From an uncultured Lachnospiraceae bacterium (GTDB lineage: Bacteria; Bacillota; Clostridia; Lachnospirales; Lachnospiraceae), in contig CAJJNI010000056.1 in assembly GCA_905193085.1 (NCBI GenBank), positions 1 through 13,157 on the forward strand: DNA of 13,157 nt, given 5' to 3'. Position 1 is the stretch's first letter. Each line of letters starts with the position of its first letter. Made by a program: the position numbers and the translations under genes. The notes beneath the pieces were generated by a model. That model ran no database searches, had not been told where the DNA came from, and saw only the letters and a program-made list of their open reading frames with translations. Of the stretch, positions 1-5,112 are shown one piece after another.

Positions 1-14
1 CGCTGCTTTGCGGG

Positions 15-53
15 AGCTGCCTGCTGCGGAGCAATCCGGCGGCTGTGTTTTTT
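15..53 (+). terminator. Possible plus-strand terminator at the window edge
   Basis: Arms 15-21 and 38-44 can form a 7-bp stem with one G-U pair. An inner 4-bp helix (22-25 with 30-33) caps it with a GCGG loop, and a run of six T follows at 48-53. This would end a plus-strand transcript entering from outside the window and converging on rplL. The gene it would serve is not visible, so this is a structural call only. Confidence 0.35.
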
Positions 54-62
54 ATTTAACGC

Positions 63-93
63 AAAAACAGGTATGTGCGAGAGCACATACCTG
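63..93 (-). terminator. Intrinsic terminator downstream of rplL
   Basis: On the minus strand an 11-bp perfect stem (83-93 with 68-78) closes a TCTC loop and is followed by five T (63-67). It begins about 30 nt after the rplL stop codon and is the natural end of the rplJ-rplL transcript. In many bacteria transcription continues into rpoB. Here the terminator suggests that rpoB, if it is next, is expressed by partial readthrough or from its own promoter; the window ends too soon to tell. Confidence 0.85.
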
Positions 94-123
94 CCTGTAT
101 CATTCATCAATATTATCGATAAA

Positions 124-492
124 TTATTTAAGAGTAACTTTAGCACCTTCAGCTTCAAGTTTTGTCTTGATTTCTTCAGCTTCAGCTTTTTCAGCGCCCT
201 CTTTAAGCATCTTAGGAGCGTTGTCAACTAAGTCTTTAGCTTCTTTTAAGCCTAATCCTGTAGCTTCACGAACTACTTTGATAACCTTAACTTTGTTTGG
301 TCCAACTTCTGTTAATTCTACATTGAACTCTGTCTTCTCTTCGCCTGCTGCTTCTCCAGCTGCTCCACCTGCTGCAACTACAACACCTGCTGCTGCTGAT
401 ACGCCAAATTCTTCTTCACAAGCTTTTACTAAATCGTTTAACTCTAATACTGTTAAGCCTTTGATAGCTTCAATAATTTCTGCTGTTGTCAT
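124..492 (-). CDS. rplL: 50S ribosomal protein L7/L12
   Basis: A 122-residue acidic, Ala/Glu/Lys-rich protein with the standard L7/L12 layout: an N-terminal dimerisation helix starting MTTAEIIEAIKGL, a flexible Ala/Gly hinge around residues 40-55, and a C-terminal domain with the signature EVGPNKVKVIKVVRE and GLGLKEAKDLV. L7/L12 dimers bind L10 to form the ribosomal stalk that recruits and activates translational GTPases. The ATG at 492 was chosen because a GGAGG (501-505) lies 8 nt upstream. An in-frame ATG at 507 overlaps that ribosome site and would add five non-conserved residues. It follows rplJ by 30 nt in the same transcript. Confidence 0.97.
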   Translation of the reverse strand: MTTAEIIEAIKGLTVLELNDLVKACEEEFGVSAAAGVVVAAGGAAGEAAGEEKTEFNVELTEVGPNKVKVIKVVREATGLGLKEAKDLVDNAPKMLKEGAEKAEAEEIKTKLEAEGAKVTLK

Positions 493-522
493 TTTATATT
501 CCTCCATTATATTCTATAATAA

Positions 523-1017
523 TTATGCTTCTGCTTCTTTTGCCTTAGCAATCTGATCAACCACACGCGCAAAGTTTGCGATAGGTGACTGCATGCTTCC
601 AAGCAATTTTGAAAGAAGTTCTTCTCTTGATGGGATAGAAGCAAGTGACTTGATTCCATCAACATCATAATAATTGCCTTCTACTACACCTGCTTTTAAC
701 TCTAAAGCCGGAGCTTCTTTAGCAAATTTAGAAAGGATTCTTGCTGGTGCTGTTGCATCTTCTTTAGAAATTGCTATTGCACTTGGTCCTTCTAAGTGTT
801 TGTTTAAATCTTCAAACTGTGTACCATCGAATGCTCTCTTCATCATTGTATTTTTGTATACTTTGTATACAACACCTGCTTCTCTTAACTGCTTACGAAG
901 TCTTGTATCCTCTTCTACAGTAAGTCCACGATGGTCTACTAATACAACGCCCTGTGCATCTTTGATACTTTCGCTGATTTCTTCAACGATTGGCTGTTTA
1001 AGTTCAACTTTTGCCAC
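523..1017 (-). CDS. rplJ: 50S ribosomal protein L10
   Basis: A 164-residue protein of normal L10 length. It carries the conserved segments VVLVDHRGLTVEEDTRLRKQ, YKVYKNTMMKRA and GPSAIAIS, and an Ala-rich C-terminal helix that docks L7/L12 dimers. L10 anchors the stalk on 23S rRNA and also acts as the autogenous regulator of this operon through the leader just upstream. The GTG at 1017 is the start: GGAGG stands 9 nt before it and the protein then begins VAKVELKQ, as L10 proteins do. An in-frame ATG at 1056 would translate through the leader and is rejected. Confidence 0.97.
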   Translation of the reverse strand: MAKVELKQPIVEEISESIKDAQGVVLVDHRGLTVEEDTRLRKQLREAGVVYKVYKNTMMKRAFDGTQFEDLNKHLEGPSAIAISKEDATAPARILSKFAKEAPALELKAGVVEGNYYDVDGIKSLASIPSREELLSKLLGSMQSPIANFARVVDQIAKAKEAEA

Positions 1018-1054
1018 TTTCGTACACCTCCTTGTATATTTTGTGTACTGCCAC

Positions 1055-1097
1055 AAAAAACGAAAGACCTCTCAAGTCCAAAGAACTAAAGAGGTCT
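1055..1097 (-). terminator. rplJ leader attenuator (terminator/antiterminator)
   Basis: The minus-strand RNA forms a stem from 1086-1097 with 1065-1076 (8 bp, then a G-U pair, one mismatch and 2 bp), followed by a T-rich tract (1055-1060). It lies between the L10 leader and the rplJ start. The upstream segment GAGGT (1121-1125) with AATCTT (1114-1119) can pair with AAGATT (1102-1107) and ACCTC (1091-1095), and so consumes the 5' arm of the terminator. The two folds exclude each other, which is the architecture expected for L10-controlled attenuation. Confidence 0.8.
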
Positions 1098-1121
1098 GAA
1101 AAATCTTCAACTTAAGATTAA

Positions 1122-1174
1122 CCTCGGTAGGCGTTATCAACTTATGCCTTACGGCACCTACTGTCTTCGGTAGC
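1122..1174 (-). ncRNA. L10 leader (L10-binding mRNA element)
   Basis: The RNA contains ACAGUAGGUGCC, a short hairpin closed by UGCC/GGCA, and later CGCCUACCGAGG, with GUAGG pairing CCUAC. This matches my memory of the conserved Firmicute L10 leader (Rfam L10_leader), in which a kink-turn-containing stem mimics the L10 site on 23S rRNA. It sits directly upstream of an attenuator and rplJ. Excess L10 or L10-L12 complex is expected to bind and favour termination. The class is established; assignment of this copy rests on sequence and position. Confidence 0.9.
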
Positions 1175-1186
1175 AAATACTTTTAT

Positions 1187-1214
1187 ATTATATCACATTT
1201 ATTTATAATGTCAA
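1187..1214 (-). promoter_or_regulatory. Internal sigma-A promoter for rplJ-rplL
   Basis: TTGACA (1209-1214, minus strand) and TATAAT (1187-1192) are separated by 16 nt, and a TG one base before the -10 gives an extended -10 element. Transcription would start near 1180, just before the L10 leader. Both hexamers are perfect matches, so rplJ-rplL is probably made at higher levels than the upstream genes, in keeping with the multiple copies of L7/L12 per ribosome. Confidence 0.9.
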
Positions 1215-1296
1215 TTACTTTTTGCAAATTTTAACACATCGCAACAAATAAGCCATGTTACTCATCTGCATTACATAAATGAGCTATTCAGCTCGA

Positions 1297-1989
1297 TTAC
1301 GCGTACTTAGCTGTGCTGAGTTTTACGCCAGGTCCCATTGTAGCAGTAAGAGTAACACTCTTTAAGTACTGACCTTTTAATGAGCTTGGTTTTGCTTTCA
1401 TAATTGCATCCATAAGCGTCTGGAAGTTGTCCGCTAACTGTTCTTCAGTAAATGAAGCTTTACCGATTGGCACATGAATAATGTTTGTCTTGTCTAATCT
1501 GTATTCAATCTTACCGGCTTTAATTTCGTTAACAGCTTTAGTAACATCCATTGTAACTGTTCCTGCTTTTGGGTTTGGCATTAAGCCTTTTGGTCCAAGC
1601 ACACGACCGATACGACCAACAACACCCATCATGTCTGGTGTAGCAACTACTACATCAAAGTCGAACCAGTTTTCACTCTGAATTTTGTGAACTAATTCTT
1701 CTCCGCCTGCATAGTCAGCACCTGCTGCAAGAGCCTCATCAATTTTATCACCTTTAGCAAATACAAGTACACGAACTGTTTTACCTGTACCGTGTGGTAA
1801 TACAACAGCACCACGAATCTGCTGTTCAGCATGACGACCATCACAACCTGTTCTGATGTGAGCTTCGATTGTCTCATCAAATTTAGCAGTTGCAGATTTC
1901 TTTACTAATGCAATGCCTTCTGCTGTTTCGTACTGAGCTGCACGATCGATTAATTTAGCAGCTTCTGTATATTTCTTTCCATGTTTCAT
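1297..1989 (-). CDS. rplA: 50S ribosomal protein L1
   Basis: A 230-residue protein of typical L1 length with family hallmarks MKHGKKYTEAAKLIDRAAQY, VVLPHGTGKTVRVLVFA, VVATPDMMGVVGRIGRVLGPKGLMPNPKAGTV (seen in separate segments), and the C-terminal TATMGPGVKL. L1 binds the mobile L1 stalk of 23S rRNA and helps release deacylated tRNA from the E site. It is also a translational repressor of its own operon in many bacteria. Start at 1989 is set by AGGAGG 9 nt upstream and homology; an in-frame ATG at 2037 would run through the putative L1-binding hairpin. The gap to rplK is 53 nt. Confidence 0.97.
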   Translation of the reverse strand: MKHGKKYTEAAKLIDRAAQYETAEGIALVKKSATAKFDETIEAHIRTGCDGRHAEQQIRGAVVLPHGTGKTVRVLVFAKGDKIDEALAAGADYAGGEELVHKIQSENWFDFDVVVATPDMMGVVGRIGRVLGPKGLMPNPKAGTVTMDVTKAVNEIKAGKIEYRLDKTNIIHVPIGKASFTEEQLADNFQTLMDAIMKAKPSSLKGQYLKSVTLTATMGPGVKLSTAKYA

Positions 1990-2005
1990 TATATATAACC
2001 TCCTA

Positions 2006-2035
2006 GTGGTAATATCGGGAAGCCAACCCTCCCAC
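2006..2035 (-). promoter_or_regulatory. Putative L1-binding site in front of rplA
   Basis: In the rplK-rplA gap the RNA begins GUGGGAGGG and ends UUACCAC. GUGG pairs with CCAC and GGG with CCC, leaving an asymmetric internal loop (GA opposite GAUAUUA). The same layout occurs in the L1 stalk of 23S rRNA, which in E. coli reads GUGGGAGGC ... AAAUACCAC. The element ends one base before the AGGAGG of rplA (1999-2004), so bound L1 would block ribosome entry. Confidence 0.65.
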
Positions 2036-2042
2036 ATCTTTA

Positions 2043-2468
2043 TTAATCTTCAACAACAATACCCATACTTCTTGCTGTACCTGAAATCATGCTGATAGCA
2101 GCTTCGATTGATGCAGCATTTAAGTCTGGCATTTTAAGTTCAGCAATTTTCTGCACTTCAGCTTTGCTGATTGTAGCAACTTTAGTCTTGTTAGGTACAG
2201 CTGAACCAGATTTAATTTTACAAGCTTTCTTTAATAAAACCGGTGCTGGTGGAGTCTTTGTAACGAAGCTGAAGCTTCTGTCACTGTAAACAGTAATTAC
2301 TACAGGAATAATTAAATCTCCCTGATCTGCTGTTCTGGCATTAAACTCCTTTGTAAACTGTACAATATTTACACCATGCTGACCAAGAGCCGGACCTACC
2401 GGTGGAGCTGGTGTTGCTTTTCCTGCTGGAATCTGTAACTTAATGTATCCTTCTACTTTCTTTGCCAT
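2043..2468 (-). CDS. rplK: 50S ribosomal protein L11
   Basis: A 141-residue protein, the normal L11 length. It shows the N-terminal GYIKLQIPAGKATPAPPVGPA segment (proline-rich, thiostrepton-site domain), then GQHGVNIVQFTKEFNART and the C-terminal rRNA-binding part ending ISMISGTARSMGIVVED. L11 binds the GTPase-associated region of 23S rRNA and is needed for RelA/Rel activation during stringency. The ATG at 2468 has AGGAGG 7 nt upstream. A longer in-frame ORF start at 2519 overlaps a conserved RNA hairpin and is not used. Confidence 0.97.
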   Translation of the reverse strand: MAKKVEGYIKLQIPAGKATPAPPVGPALGQHGVNIVQFTKEFNARTADQGDLIIPVVITVYSDRSFSFVTKTPPAPVLLKKACKIKSGSAVPNKTKVATISKAEVQKIAELKMPDLNAASIEAAISMISGTARSMGIVVED

Positions 2469-2490
2469 GTCGGCACCTCCTAAATATAAT

Positions 2491-2519
2491 GTGGTATTGG
2501 CGGGGGATATCCCTCCCAC
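2491..2519 (-). promoter_or_regulatory. Putative L1-binding site in front of rplK
   Basis: The leader RNA reads GUGGGAGGG, a tight AUAU-capped GGG/CCC helix, then GCCAAUACCAC, with GUGG pairing CCAC. It resembles the 23S rRNA L1-stalk sequence (GUGGGAGGC ... AAAUACCAC) and the copy before rplA. The ribosome site of rplK begins 9 nt downstream. Directly 5' is a 7-bp hairpin with a GAAA tetraloop (2520-2537), which may stack on it. Autogenous repression of rplK-rplA by L1 from a site upstream of rplK is established in E. coli. Confidence 0.7.
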
Positions 2520-2537
2520 GGTATCCTTTCGGACACC
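2520..2537 (-). other. GAAA-tetraloop hairpin next to the L1 site
   Basis: On the RNA strand GGUGUCC pairs with GGAUACC (one G-U) around a GAAA tetraloop. There is no T tract, so it is not a terminator. It abuts the L1-like element without a gap and could be part of the same regulatory fold. Confidence 0.5.
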
Positions 2538-2554
2538 ATATTCAATTTAACACC

Positions 2555-2576
2555 GTCTTTAACGCGGATTAAAGAC
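2555..2576 (-). other. Perfect hairpin between nusG and rplK
   Basis: GTCTTTAA and TTAAAGAC form an 8-bp perfect stem with a 6-nt loop about 9 nt after the nusG stop codon. It is followed by GGTGTTAAATTG rather than a T run, so termination looks poor. It could slow polymerase, protect a processed 3' end of the nusG message, or set the 5' boundary of the rplK leader. Confidence 0.45.
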
Positions 2577-2584
2577 TTTATCAT

Positions 2585-3100
2585 TTACATTTTCTTAACA
2601 TCTGTAAAACTGATTTCAACCGGTGTTTCACGGCCAAATAAATCAACATTGATTATAAGGCTCTGTTTACCATGATTCATAGTCTGAATAACACCAATCG
2701 TATCTGCCCAGACACCGCCTGTTACTATAACTGTATCTCCTTCAGCAAAATCAACTTCGATTTCTTCATTTCTGATACCGAGTGGTTTCATTTCTTCTTC
2801 CGTTAACGGAACCGGCTTTGACCCCGGACCAACGAAACCTGTAACACCACGGGTATTTCTGACAACATACCATGTATCATCATTCATAACCATGTTAATC
2901 AACACATAACCCGGAAACATCTTTTTCTGAACCTGCTTTTTGGCTCCATTTCTCATCTCGACAACTTCCTGAAGCGGCACTCTGACCTCTAATATCTGGT
3001 CTTCCAGGTGTCTGTTTTCAATTGTCTTGTCGATGTTGGCTTTTACTTTATTTTCATAACCTGAATAGGTATGAACAACATACCAGTTTGCTTCTGACAT
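2585..3100 (-). CDS. nusG: Transcription termination/antitermination protein NusG
   Basis: A 171-residue protein, the usual length for Firmicute NusG. The NGN domain spans about residues 4-100 (WYVVHTYSGYENKVKANI, VPLQEVVEMRNG, KKMFPGYVLINM, WYVVRNTRGVTGFVG) and the KOW domain follows from about 118 (FAEGDTVIVTGGVWADTIG). NusG binds the RNA polymerase clamp and upstream DNA, controlling pausing and processivity, and links polymerase to partners through KOW. Start at 3100 lies 18 nt after secE, with AAGGTG as its ribosome site. The secE-nusG-rplK-rplA order is the classical one. Confidence 0.97.
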   Translation of the reverse strand: MSEANWYVVHTYSGYENKVKANIDKTIENRHLEDQILEVRVPLQEVVEMRNGAKKQVQKKMFPGYVLINMVMNDDTWYVVRNTRGVTGFVGPGSKPVPLTEEEMKPLGIRNEEIEVDFAEGDTVIVTGGVWADTIGVIQTMNHGKQSLIINVDLFGRETPVEISFTDVKKM

Positions 3101-3118
3101 ATGATCACCTTATCCTTT

Positions 3119-3328
3119 TTAAAGCTTACCAATGAAACTAACGCCCATTGTTGCCACGAAGTCAATACCTGCAATAATCAGCCCCAAAATAACAGATGTA
3201 ACAACAACCACAACTGTGTTTTTAGCTATTTCCTGCTTTGTCGGCCAAATTATTTTCTTAAATTCAGCAGACATTCCCTGAAACCAGTTTTTCTTTTTAA
3301 CCTGTTCATTCTTTGCATTTTCGCTCAT
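3119..3328 (-). CDS. secE: Preprotein translocase subunit SecE
   Basis: A 69-residue single-span membrane protein, typical of the short Gram-positive SecE. A charged N-terminus (residues 1-14) leads to the amphipathic surface helix with the family motif EFKKIIWPTKQEI (22-34). One transmembrane helix follows at about 38-60. SecE clamps the two halves of SecY and is essential for the translocon. The ATG at 3328 has a GGAAGTG ribosome site a few bases upstream. It lies 27 nt after rpmG and 18 nt before nusG. Confidence 0.95.
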   Translation of the reverse strand: MSENAKNEQVKKKNWFQGMSAEFKKIIWPTKQEIAKNTVVVVVTSVILGLIIAGIDFVATMGVSFIGKL

Positions 3329-3355
3329 ATTTTCACTTCCTTGCTGTTGCTGCTG

Positions 3356-3505
3356 TTATTTAGTTTCTTTGTGTAATGTGTGTTTTCTGCAGAATCTGCA
3401 GTATTTCTTAGTTTCCATCCTGTCAGGATGAGCTTTCTTTTCTTTTGTAAGATCGTAATTCCGCTGCTTACATTCTGTACATGCCAATGTAATTTTTACG
3501 CGCAC
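3356..3505 (-). CDS. rpmG: 50S ribosomal protein L33
   Basis: A 49-residue gene read directly from the sequence. Starting at GTG 3505, the product begins (M)RVKITLACTECKQRNYD and ends KETK. It has two Cys-x2-Cys pairs (residues 9/12 and 36/39), so this is the zinc-binding C+ form of L33. L33 sits near the E site of the large subunit. A GGAGGTG lies about 9 nt upstream. It is the first gene of the rpmG-secE-nusG cluster, a common arrangement in Firmicutes. Some C+ L33 genes are Zur-controlled when a zinc-free paralog exists; nothing here shows that. Confidence 0.95.
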   Translation of the reverse strand: MRVKITLACTECKQRNYDLTKEKKAHPDRMETKKYCRFCRKHTLHKETK

Positions 3506-3541
3506 AACTTTCCACCTCCAGCTTTAATATTCTTGCTTGAT

Positions 3542-3605
3542 ATTCTGTAAAAATACAGAATTTAATCCGGAATTCCGGATTGCTGACTGCTACTAATAAT
3601 AGCAG
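3542..3605 (-). other. Three tandem hairpins in the rpmG leader
   Basis: The transcript from the promoter at 3650-3678 has about 138 nt of leader. It holds three stems in a row: CTGCTA/TAGCAG (3600-3605 with 3587-3592), the 18-nt palindrome AATCCGGAATTCCGGATT (3564-3581), and ATTCTGTA/TACAGAAT with a four-T loop (3542-3561). None is followed by a T run, so they are not simple terminators. A T8 run occurs earlier, near 3620-3627, without a hairpin before it. Function unknown; mRNA stability or protein binding are possible. Confidence 0.6.
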
Positions 3606-3649
3606 CTATTTTTAGGCATAAAAAAAAGACCTACTTCCATCGCCCGTCT

Positions 3650-3678
3650 ACTATACCATAATTTCAAGCATAAGTCAA
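3650..3678 (-). promoter_or_regulatory. Main promoter of the rpmG-secE-nusG-rplKA cluster
   Basis: TTGACT (3673-3678, minus strand) and TATAGT (3650-3655) are 17 nt apart, with TGG before the -10 as a partial extended element. Transcription should start near 3643. The site lies in the divergent gap between rpmG and the FliD-like gene. Confidence 0.88.
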
Positions 3679-3765
3679 TAAATTTTTCTCTATTTTTGCT
3701 TCTGCCCTCTTTCCTTTTTGTACAAATTGTGATAGACTGTAAAAAAAAGTAAAGGAGGTCTTCTT

Positions 3766-5073
3766 GTGAATGCCATAACGAATGCTTACAATTATTATAT
3801 GACTACATATACTCCAAAGCAGTCAAAAGACCGCTATGGGGCGCATAAGCCAGGCGAACTTAAAGAAATTTATAATTCCATCGTTAAAATGAACACAGAG
3901 TCTCCTACATATTTATATGACCGCTCGGCATCAGTATATAAATATGCAATCAATATCAAAGAAGAGGCTCTGGGGCTAAAAGATGCACTTACTGCACTTA
4001 CAAATGAATCAGACCCAAGTTCAATAATAGGAAAAAAGATTGCAACATCAGACAATACTGATGTAATTGATGTCAGTTATATAGGTAATAATTCTTCTGA
4101 TGACAGCAGCACATCATATGAAATTGAGGTATCAAATCTTGCCAAACCACAGATAAATACCGGCAATTTTTTACCAAAAGATAATCTTGGTCTTTTGCCA
4201 AATGATTATTCTTTTGAATTAAAAACAACCTCTGCCGCATATGAATTTCAATTTCACATCTCGCACAATGATACAAACCAGTCAATTATGACAAGATTAT
4301 CCAATCTTATAAATAATTCTGATATTGGCGTATCATCAACTGTTTTAACTGACGATAATGACAGATGTGCACTTGAAATCACATCAGACAACACAGGAAA
4401 TCCAACCGTAACTAACGAAAACATGAAGGATTTGTTTGAAATCAAATCAACAAAAGATAATCTTGATGATGTAGTAAATTACTTTGGTCTTGACAACACA
4501 ACACAATTGTCTGAAAATGCTGATTTTACATTAGACGGAGAACCTCATTCATCTGCATCAAATACTTTTTCTATTAATAACATTTTTGAAGTTACATTAA
4601 AACAGACTACAGAAGATGAAACACCGGTTCATATCGGTTTTAAAACAGATACAGATACAATTGCAGATAACATTAAAGCCCTGGTAAAACAATACAATTC
4701 CATGGTTGACACTGCAAGCCAGTATACAACCGTTGACAAGGTACAATCACATTCTTTATTTAAAGATTTGAATAACCTTACAACACATTTTCACAACACA
4801 CTGGAATCTATCGGTCTTAACACCGATGATAACGGTAATATTACAGTGGATGACAGTCTTTTGTATCAGGCATTGGAAGAAGATACGGACGATACGGTTC
4901 AGACAATTTTTAATTATAAGTCTGCATTGGTGAACAAAACAAATAATGTTGTGTTAAACCCAATGAATTATGTAAACCGAACAATCGTAACTTATCCTAA
5001 CCCGGCAAAAGCACTTCCAAATCCATATGTAACTTCAATGTACAGTGGTATGCTTTTTAACAGCTACTGCTAG
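3766..5073 (+). CDS. Orphan FliD-like (flagellar hook-associated protein 2) protein
   Basis: A 435-residue protein with no signal peptide or membrane segment. The segment YEIEVSNLAKPQ (residues 118-129) recalls the FliD N-terminal domain (V-x-QLA-x-x-Q). The C-terminal half is clearer: a FliD_C-like DTDTIADNIKALVKQYNSMVDTA (294-316), then LESIGLNTDDNGNITVDDSLLYQAL (346-370). FliD caps the flagellar filament and promotes flagellin folding. Odd features are about 115 residues before the N-terminal motif, no adjoining fliS or flagellin gene, and a tail rich in N, P and Y that ends exactly on cysteine (YSGMLFNSYC). GTG at 3766 is preceded by AAGGAGG at 7 nt. It might be a true cap gene displaced from its locus or a repurposed surface protein. 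I see no convincing promoter in 3679-3751. Confidence 0.72.
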   Translation: MNAITNAYNYYMTTYTPKQSKDRYGAHKPGELKEIYNSIVKMNTESPTYLYDRSASVYKYAINIKEEALGLKDALTALTNESDPSSIIGKKIATSDNTDVIDVSYIGNNSSDDSSTSYEIEVSNLAKPQINTGNFLPKDNLGLLPNDYSFELKTTSAAYEFQFHISHNDTNQSIMTRLSNLINNSDIGVSSTVLTDDNDRCALEITSDNTGNPTVTNENMKDLFEIKSTKDNLDDVVNYFGLDNTTQLSENADFTLDGEPHSSASNTFSINNIFEVTLKQTTEDETPVHIGFKTDTDTIADNIKALVKQYNSMVDTASQYTTVDKVQSHSLFKDLNNLTTHFHNTLESIGLNTDDNGNITVDDSLLYQALEEDTDDTVQTIFNYKSALVNKTNNVVLNPMNYVNRTIVTYPNPAKALPNPYVTSMYSGMLFNSYC

Positions 5074-5112
5074 TGCTAGTGCTACAATCTAATGAAAGGA
5101 AACTTTTTAACA

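Noticed and set aside
8..556. 182-codon plus-strand open frame opposite rplL and the end of rplJ
   Set aside because: It is the antisense of conserved ribosomal protein genes, with low-complexity Ser/Ala-rich composition and no ribosome site.
674..1099. 141-codon plus-strand open frame opposite rplJ and its leader
   Set aside because: Antisense of rplJ; runs through the L10 attenuator and has no family resemblance.
1281..1294. Hairpin GAGCT/AGCTC just after rplA as a terminator
   Set aside because: Only 5 bp and followed by ATTTATG rather than a T run; at best a pause or processing site.
3679..3751. Promoter for the FliD-like gene, including a sigma-28 flagellar type
   Set aside because: TAGACT at 3733-3738 has no acceptable -35, and no CCGATA-type sigma-28 box was found, so no site is annotated.
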